A DNA stretch of 7,424 nucleotides from Planctomycetota bacterium. GTDB taxonomy: Bacteria > Planctomycetota > SZUA-567 > H5-PLA8 > CALKMO01. Numbering within the stretch: position 1 is the stretch's first letter; each line of letters starts with the position of its first letter. Positions 1 through 7,424 of this stretch are shown in pieces. The DNA is taken from assembly GCA_026417845.1 (NCBI GenBank), contig JAOACM010000213.1:1-7424 (forward strand), in the 5' to 3' direction. The notes beneath the pieces are model-generated. The model was not told the DNA's origin, did not search any database, and was given only the letters and a program-made list of their open reading frames with translations. The position numbers and the translations under genes were made by a program.

Positions 1-656
1 ACATAGGAGCATCCAGCGCGGCGGAGGCCAGAGAGCACGCGGCGGTGGGAGATCCAGCGGTGATCGTCGCGCCGTTCGCCAGGATGCTCAACGAGACGGT
101 CGTCGCGCGGGGTTTCGATGACCGGATAGGAGCCTTTGTAGTGATGGAGACGCTGAAGCTCCTGAAGCCCCGGAAGGACAGGCTTAAGGTTTCCGTGCAC
201 GCGGTGTCTACTGTTCAGGAGGAGGTCGGGCTGCGCGGCGCCAGGACGAGCGCCTTCTCGATAGATCCGCATGTCGGCATAGCCGTGGACGTCGGGTTTG
301 CCACCGATTACCCGGGCGAGAACAAGAAGGAGTTCGGCGACGTAAAACTCGGCAAGGGGCCCATTCTCCACCGCGGCTCCAACATAAATCCGGTGCTCGC
401 CGACCTGATGGAAAAGACCGCCGCGAAAAAGAAGATTCCGTTCCAGATGCAGGCCGCCCCGAACTCGACCGGCACCGACGCCAACGCCATCCAGGTGTCG
501 CGCGGCGGCGTAGCGACGGCGCTGGTCAGCATCCCGAACAGGTACATGCATTCGGCCATTGAGGTGGTTTCGCTGCGCGACGTGTCCGCCGCGGCCAGAC
601 TGCTGGCCGAGACGATCATGGCCATCGAACCGGGCATGTCCTTCGTGCCGGCGTAA
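1..656 (+). CDS. M42-family metallo-aminopeptidase, C-terminal part (5' truncated)
   Basis: The reading frame is open from the left edge (first full codon at 3), so the start lies outside; 217 residues are visible of the roughly 340-350 usual for the family. M42 enzymes are cytosolic, usually form tetrahedral dodecamers, and trim short peptides using two divalent metal ions. Visible landmarks, counted from the first visible codon, are FDDRIG at 38-43 (bridging metal Asp), QEEVGLRGA at 72-80 (catalytic Glu73 and metal ligand Glu74), VDVGFATD at 95-102 (metal ligand Asp96), TGTDANAIQVSRGG at 156-169 and IPNRYMHS at 177-184 (metal ligand His183). The Glu74-Asp96 and Asp96-His183 spacings fit those I recall for the Pyrococcus TET peptidases. 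The N-terminal histidine ligand would be in the missing part. The core is intact and looks active. Family assignment is firm; substrate preference (glutamyl, leucyl, lysyl) cannot be read here. No link to the next gene is apparent. Confidence 0.93.
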   Translation, partial: IGASSAAEAREHAAVGDPAVIVAPFARMLNETVVARGFDDRIGAFVVMETLKLLKPRKDRLKVSVHAVSTVQEEVGLRGARTSAFSIDPHVGIAVDVGFATDYPGENKKEFGDVKLGKGPILHRGSNINPVLADLMEKTAAKKKIPFQMQAAPNSTGTDANAIQVSRGGVATALVSIPNRYMHSAIEVVSLRDVSAAARLLAETIMAIEPGMSFVPA

Positions 657-661
657 AACTC

Positions 662-690
662 TTGACAGGGACCGGGAAATCGCGTTACAT
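662..690 (+). promoter_or_regulatory. Candidate sigma70-type promoter after the peptidase gene
   Basis: A perfect -35 hexamer, TTGACA (662-667), is followed after 17 nt by TTACAT (685-690), which keeps three of the six consensus -10 bases (T1, A5, T6). It starts 6 nt past the peptidase stop and points at the outer-membrane protein gene. A start near 697 would give a leader of about 180 nt. The exact -35 and ideal spacing favour it; the poor -10 and the long leader count against it. Confidence 0.25.
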
Positions 691-833
691 CAGGCCTGTT
701 TCGCAAGGGGAGACGGGAGTCGGGGGCGCCGGTTCAAGCCGTCGAGCGGAAGCGGCGGCAACGGGTCCGGCTGCGGGAATCCGAATCCGCGAAACAGGGG
801 TGGGGCCGACGCGCTCGGATGGCGTGCCCCCGC

Positions 834-839
834 TATACT
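834..839 (+). promoter_or_regulatory. Candidate -10 element (TATACT) for the outer-membrane protein gene
   Basis: TATACT matches five of six bases of the sigma70 -10 consensus and stands out in very GC-rich sequence. Transcription would begin near 846, leaving about 30 nt of leader that includes the Shine-Dalgarno. No acceptable -35 hexamer lies 16-18 nt upstream and there is no TGn extension, so it may need an activator or another sigma factor, or may be chance. Confidence 0.35.
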
Positions 840-857
840 TGTTTCCCGGAAGATCAC

Positions 858-867
858 AAGGGAGGGG
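858..867 (+). promoter_or_regulatory. Ribosome binding site fixing the GTG start at 876
   Basis: AAGGGAGGGG contains a GGAGG core (861-865) ending 10 nt before GTG 876. This supports GTG 876 over the in-frame ATG at 819, which would put this purine run inside the coding region and add 19 residues ahead of the signal peptide. It also fits better than ATG 891, which would remove the basic n-region of the signal sequence. Confidence 0.65.
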
Positions 868-875
868 TATCGCCC

Positions 876-1964
876 GTGAAACGCCACCGGATGTTCGTCG
901 CGTGCCTGTTGGCAGGTGCCGCTTCGCTTGCCGGAATCTTTGGAACCTTCGGCTGCATCGCCGATGCTGGAGAGGCCGGCGCGGGGGAAGAGATCGAGCG
1001 GGAGGCAGTAGCCTCGGTCGAGGAATCGCTGGTCGAGGCGGAGGCCGAGGAGGGAGACATATTCAAGGAGGCTGAGCGGCGCTGGCGCCTCAATTTCTCG
1101 TACACCTGCCGCTGGGACGATAACGTTACGCTCGAACCGGACCGGATGCACGTCAAGGACAATGAGGCGGACTGGGTCCATATATTCACCTTCGGAGCTA
1201 ACGCGAGGCTTGTCGAGGAGCAGGGCCATATCCTGGCCGTCGGCTATTCGCTGTACCAGAATTTCTACGATCGCCACGATGAGCTTTCTCTGCACGGTTC
1301 GACCGGCAGCGTCATTTACACCTATAAGCATGCGCCGGTCGTGGCGATAGTGCCGTTTTCCTATTCCTACTTCCTGCTCGATGGCTACCGCTACCTGCAT
1401 TTTCCCCAGTTCCAGCCGACGATTCTGTGGCAGCAGACCGAAAGGCTCGTCGGCATGTTCCAAGGGACCTATCGAGCGCTCAATTACGTCCGGAACCGCC
1501 CGGTCAATGGCTTCGTTGACGAGAACCGCAGCGCCGATCAGTACACGCTGGGTTACGAACAGTGGATACTGATACAGCCGGAGAAGAACCACAGAATACA
1601 GGTGGGACTGGATGGTATATACGAAACGACCAAAGACCCGGCGTGGTCCTACCGCGGGCTGCGCGCGCACGCGGAGTATAAGGTAACGCTGCCGCTCGAT
1701 CTGCTGGCGGAACTGGGATTCGCGTGGGAGCCGAGGGTCTACATGCACCATAATCCGCTGTACGTCCACAGCGGCAGCGGCATCCCGATAAGACAGAGGG
1801 ACCATCGGTTCAGCTACAACGTTGTGCTCGGCAGACCGTTCAACCTCGGGAAGTTCAAGCTGACCGTTGCGGTCAATTACAGATACATAGACAACCAGTC
1901 GAACGCGGAGCCCGAGGACTACTCGAAGCACTACGTCGGCCTTACGATAGGCGGATCGTTCTGA
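876..1964 (+). CDS. Putative outer-membrane beta-barrel protein, function unknown
   Basis: I do not recognise a named family. The 362-residue product from GTG 876 opens with a signal peptide: basic MKRHRM, a hydrophobic core at about 7-26, and a possible signal peptidase I site after Ala-Asp-Ala (29-31). Cys27 follows Thr-Phe-Gly, a poor lipobox, so a lipoprotein is possible but less likely. Residues 32-67 are an acidic Glu/Ala-rich spacer. From about 70 the chain has many alternating polar and aromatic/aliphatic stretches typical of transmembrane beta-strands, for example WRLNFSYTCRWDDN (70-83), TGSVIYTYKH (143-152), FSYSYFLL (161-168) and KLTVAVNYRYID (328-339). It ends YVGLTIGGSF, with a terminal Phe and hydrophobic residues at alternate positions, like the C-terminal signal read by the Bam insertion machinery. 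Asp81-Asp82-Asn83 in the first strand resembles a motif seen near the start of many such barrels. Outer-membrane location is a good inference; transport, adhesion or another role is not shown. A promoter of its own is likely. Confidence 0.8.
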   Translation: MKRHRMFVACLLAGAASLAGIFGTFGCIADAGEAGAGEEIEREAVASVEESLVEAEAEEGDIFKEAERRWRLNFSYTCRWDDNVTLEPDRMHVKDNEADWVHIFTFGANARLVEEQGHILAVGYSLYQNFYDRHDELSLHGSTGSVIYTYKHAPVVAIVPFSYSYFLLDGYRYLHFPQFQPTILWQQTERLVGMFQGTYRALNYVRNRPVNGFVDENRSADQYTLGYEQWILIQPEKNHRIQVGLDGIYETTKDPAWSYRGLRAHAEYKVTLPLDLLAELGFAWEPRVYMHHNPLYVHSGSGIPIRQRDHRFSYNVVLGRPFNLGKFKLTVAVNYRYIDNQSNAEPEDYSKHYVGLTIGGSF

Positions 1965-2010
1965 CCGCGCAGGATGCCGGCCGATGTCTGCCGTCCGGTT
2001 CGGGGCTTCT

Positions 2011-2027
2011 CAAAGAGTAATTGTTTG
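2011..2027. repeat. AT-rich imperfect palindrome
   Basis: CAAAGAGTAATTGTTTG has CAAA/TTTG arms and two further symmetric positions around an AT-rich centre, inside a GC-rich region. It begins 46 nt past the outer-membrane gene stop. It could be a protein-binding site or a weak end-of-transcript structure, or chance. Confidence 0.2.
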
Positions 2028-2034
2028 TCGCATT

Positions 2035-2054
2035 CAGGCAGCGGCCGCTGCCTG
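2035..2054. repeat. Perfect 20-bp palindrome
   Basis: CAGGCAGCGGCCGCTGCCTG equals its own reverse complement over all 20 bases; the flanking T and C break the symmetry. As RNA from either strand it would fold into an 8-bp GC-rich stem with a GGCC tetraloop. It lies 70 nt past the plus-strand gene stop and about 180 nt past the serA stop. With no T-run next to it, it is not a standard intrinsic terminator. A bidirectional pause or RNA-protecting hairpin, or a dimeric protein's binding site, are alternatives. Confidence 0.85.
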
Positions 2055-2176
2055 CAGCGGCGCGCCCGGGCGGGAGGGCAATAGCGCTGCCACAAATGAT
2101 ACGCTCCGCGTCCCCGTATCCCGCATATGGTGGAGCCGGTTGCGAAGTCCCCTGACGGGAGGGAGACGCGCGCGGA

Positions 2177-2194
2177 CGGCAAGGGAGCTTGCCG
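2177..2194 (-). terminator. Hairpin downstream of serA, possible transcript end
   Basis: CGGCAAG (2177-2183) and CTTGCCG (2188-2194) pair exactly over 7 bp around a 4-base loop, beginning 41 nt past the serA stop. The position suits a 3' end structure for the rpoC/serA transcript. The minus strand then continues GC-rich with no U-tract, so it may protect the RNA end or work with Rho rather than terminate alone. Confidence 0.35.
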
Positions 2195-2235
2195 CAGCCA
2201 TCCAGGGTGGACACGCTCCCGCCGGGCTGCGTCCC

Positions 2236-3810
2236 TTATAGAGCCAGCATCCGCAGCTCGGCGGGTTGCACGATCTTGCGGAGCCTCTCCAGGACGGCCG
2301 GCGGCACCGGGTCGTCCAGTATCAGCGCCACGACGGCGGCGCCGCGGCGCTCCTTCCTGCCCACAGCCATCGTGGCGATGTTGATGTCGGCCTCGCCGAG
2401 TATCGAGCCGAACTGGCCCACCTTCCCCGGCCTGTCGTCGTAGAACATCAGGAGCACGTTCGGCGAGGGGGCGAAGTCTATGGCGAACCCGTCAATGCCG
2501 ACGATCCGCTCCGCGTTGTCGAAGACCGTCCCCGCCGCGGACCGGACGCGGCTCCCCGCCTCGACGGATACGGTTATCAGGTTCGAATATCCCTCGACGC
2601 GGGGGCTTTTCGATTCGACCAGCTCAACGCCCCGCTCCTCCGCGACGCGCTCGACATTCACCAGCGTGACCGGCCCCTCGGAGGACCTGGCCAGCAGGCC
2701 GCGCAGCGCCATCAGGGATATCTCGCGGCAGTCCTTTCCGGCGATCCGCCCCTGAGCGTGCGCCGTCAACCTGCGGACGGGTTCGTCGGCCAGCTGGGCG
2801 ACCAGGTCCCCCAGCCGCCTGGCGAGGCGGGCGTACGGCGCCATGTCGGGCGACAGCGTGACCGCTACGTTAACGGCGTTCCTGTAGATGTGGTTTACGA
2901 AGAAATCCACGAACTGTCTGGCGATCTCCTCGGAGACCCGTTCCTGAGCCTCCTCTGTGGACGCGCCCAGGTGGGGGGTGAGCACCACGTTCGGCAGAGC
3001 GGTCAGCGGACTGTCCGCCGGCAGCGGCTCTTCCTCGAACACGTCCAGCGCCGCGCCGGCTATCCTGCCCCCGGCAAGCGCCGCGGCGAGGTCCTTCTCG
3101 ACTATTATGCCTCCGCGCGCGCAGTTGACTATGCGCGCCGTCTTCTTCATCAGCCCCAGCTCGCGCGCCGATATCATCCCACGGGTCTTGTCCGTCAGGG
3201 GCGCGTGGATGGAGACGAAGTCGGACTTCTTCAGGAGCGTCTCCAGGTCGGTCCTGACGACCCCCAGCTCGGCGGCCTTCCGGTCGGTTATGAAGGGGTC
3301 GAAGACGACGACTTCCATTTCCATCGCCCTGGCAGCCTTGGCGACCCGCGCCCCGACCTTTCCAATCCCTACGATCCCCAGCGTTTTGCCGGCCAGTTCC
3401 ACCCCGGTCAGCGCCTTCTTCTCCCATTTGCCCTTCTTTATCAGCGCGTCGGCCGCGGGGATGTTGCGGGCGAGGGCCAGCAGCATGGCCAGCGCGTGCT
3501 CGGCCGCCGAGACGATGTTCCCGGTCGGCGTGTTCTGCACCACGATGCCGGCCTCCGTGGCCGCCTCGACATCTATGTTGTCCACTCCCACTCCAGCCCG
3601 ACCGATGATGCGGAGCCGCGGCATGCCGGCCTTCACCACCTTCGCCGTCACGGTCGTCGCCGACCGCACTATGAGGCCGTCATAGCCGCCGACGGTTCCG
3701 CAAAGCGCGTCTTCGGAAAGTCCAGTCCTGACGTCCGCCTCGATCCCGGCCTCGCGGAGTATCTCCACGCACTTCCCGCTTACCTTGTCCGCTATAAGCA
3801 CCTTGGCCAT
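2236..3810 (-). CDS. serA: D-3-phosphoglycerate dehydrogenase, long ACT-regulated form
   Basis: This cytosolic NAD-dependent enzyme oxidises 3-phosphoglycerate to 3-phosphohydroxypyruvate, the first committed step of L-serine synthesis. The 524 residues from ATG 3810 match the long type seen in Mycobacterium and Bacillus (about 525-528). The N-terminal substrate domain starts MAKVLIADKVSGKC. The nucleotide-binding motif GIGKVG is at 148-153. The catalytic Arg-Glu-His set is visible as Arg232 (NCARGG), Glu261 (FEEEP) and His280 (TPHLGAST). An extra substrate-binding (ASB) domain spans about 310-445. An ACT domain spans about 450-524, with DRPGKVG at 459-465 and INIATM at 476-481. ATG 3810 is preferred over a GTG at 3843, which would add 11 residues, because AAGGAG sits 9 nt ahead of it. 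It lies 97 nt behind rpoC on the same strand with no clear promoter, so it may be partly co-transcribed. The gene appears complete. Confidence 0.96.
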   Translation of the reverse strand: MAKVLIADKVSGKCVEILREAGIEADVRTGLSEDALCGTVGGYDGLIVRSATTVTAKVVKAGMPRLRIIGRAGVGVDNIDVEAATEAGIVVQNTPTGNIVSAAEHALAMLLALARNIPAADALIKKGKWEKKALTGVELAGKTLGIVGIGKVGARVAKAARAMEMEVVVFDPFITDRKAAELGVVRTDLETLLKKSDFVSIHAPLTDKTRGMISARELGLMKKTARIVNCARGGIIVEKDLAAALAGGRIAGAALDVFEEEPLPADSPLTALPNVVLTPHLGASTEEAQERVSEEIARQFVDFFVNHIYRNAVNVAVTLSPDMAPYARLARRLGDLVAQLADEPVRRLTAHAQGRIAGKDCREISLMALRGLLARSSEGPVTLVNVERVAEERGVELVESKSPRVEGYSNLITVSVEAGSRVRSAAGTVFDNAERIVGIDGFAIDFAPSPNVLLMFYDDRPGKVGQFGSILGEADINIATMAVGRKERRGAAVVALILDDPVPPAVLERLRKIVQPAELRMLAL

Positions 3811-3819
3811 GCGGAGTTT

Positions 3820-3825
3820 CTCCTT
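3820..3825 (-). promoter_or_regulatory. Ribosome binding site of serA
   Basis: On the minus strand AAGGAG lies 9 nt ahead of the ATG at 3810, which settles the start. Its GGAG (3820-3823) can pair with CTCC (3813-3816) across an AAA loop, forming a 4-bp stem that could partly mask the ribosome site. Confidence 0.75.
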
Positions 3826-3858
3826 CCCATGCGACTTCCGCACGAATCGAACGCCCCC

Positions 3859-3875
3859 GCTCCGGAACCGGGAGC
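3859..3875 (-). other. Weak hairpin in the rpoC-serA gap
   Basis: GCTCC (3859-3863) and GGAGC (3871-3875) can form a 5-bp stem with a 7-base loop, 32 nt past the rpoC stop. The minus strand then reads GC-rich sequence with no U-run, so intrinsic termination is not supported. It could slow polymerase or mark an RNA processing point; chance pairing in GC-rich DNA is as likely. Confidence 0.2.
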
Positions 3876-3907
3876 CGGGCCGCGCCGTCCTGGACGCCGG
3901 GCAAAGG

Positions 3908-7424
<3,517 letters not shown>

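Larger units (their letters stand above)
1965..2235. other. Convergent intergenic region with no supported gene
   Basis: The outer-membrane protein gene enters from the left and serA from the right, so both transcripts should end here. The short frames crossing it have low-complexity Arg/Ala/Pro-rich translations, no recognisable domain and no good ribosome site. It contains several self-complementary elements listed separately. None has a T-run on either strand, so termination may be factor-dependent. Confidence 0.7.

Noticed and set aside
720..790. Possible tRNA or other structured RNA, suggested by a T-loop-like GGTTCAAGCC
   Set aside because: The flanks do not form a T-arm stem, and no acceptor or anticodon arm could be built. 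Remaining pairings are short GC-rich matches expected by chance.
662..1075. Plus-strand frames of 106 and 137 codons between the peptidase and the outer-membrane gene
   Set aside because: They are Arg/Gly/Ser-rich with no domain or ribosome site, and they run out of frame into the signal-peptide region of the real gene.
690..1931. Minus-strand open frame (413 codons) opposite the outer-membrane protein gene
   Set aside because: The plus-strand product has a signal peptide, barrel-like strands, a terminal Phe and a good ribosome site. The minus-strand product has none of these.
1984..2241. Short plus- and minus-strand frames in the convergent gap
   Set aside because: They overlap one another on both strands, are Arg/Ala/Pro-rich, lack ribosome sites and cross the palindrome and hairpin.

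Overview
This is a GC-rich bacterial window with four protein-coding genes in two convergent blocks. The organism cannot be named from it, but several features suggest a diderm (Gram-negative-type) bacterium. One gene encodes a likely outer-membrane beta-barrel protein. The RNA polymerase beta' subunit carries the large trigger-loop insertion (SI3) known from Proteobacteria and other Gram-negative lineages and absent from Firmicutes and Actinobacteria. All four genes share the same GC-rich style, and nothing suggests recent transfer. I found no mobile element, CRISPR array, tRNA or rRNA.

Plus-strand block (1-1964): the C-terminal 217 residues of an M42-family metallo-aminopeptidase run in from the left edge and stop at 656. 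A 219-nt non-coding gap follows, with two candidate promoters and a clear Shine-Dalgarno sequence. The next gene (876-1964) encodes a 362-residue exported protein with a signal peptide, an acidic spacer and a beta-barrel-like body ending in phenylalanine. The two products have no obvious functional link.

Convergent gap (1965-2235): this 271-nt stretch lies between two genes that point at each other. It has no convincing gene. It holds an exact 20-bp palindrome, a 7-bp-stem hairpin 41 nt past the serA stop, and a short AT-rich imperfect palindrome. None is followed by a T-run, so a classical intrinsic terminator is not shown.

Minus-strand block (2236-7424): rpoC enters from the right edge without its first ~215-220 residues and ends at 3908. 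After 97 nt comes serA, encoding a 524-residue 3-phosphoglycerate dehydrogenase with the long regulatory C-terminus. No promoter or T-tailed terminator is visible between them, so read-through from rpoC is plausible. The usual rpoC neighbours (rpsL, rpsG, fusA) are not found here.

This is mostly housekeeping sequence. I do not see a new multi-gene system. The points most worth checking are the rpoC-serA arrangement, the unassigned outer-membrane protein and the palindrome in the convergent gap.
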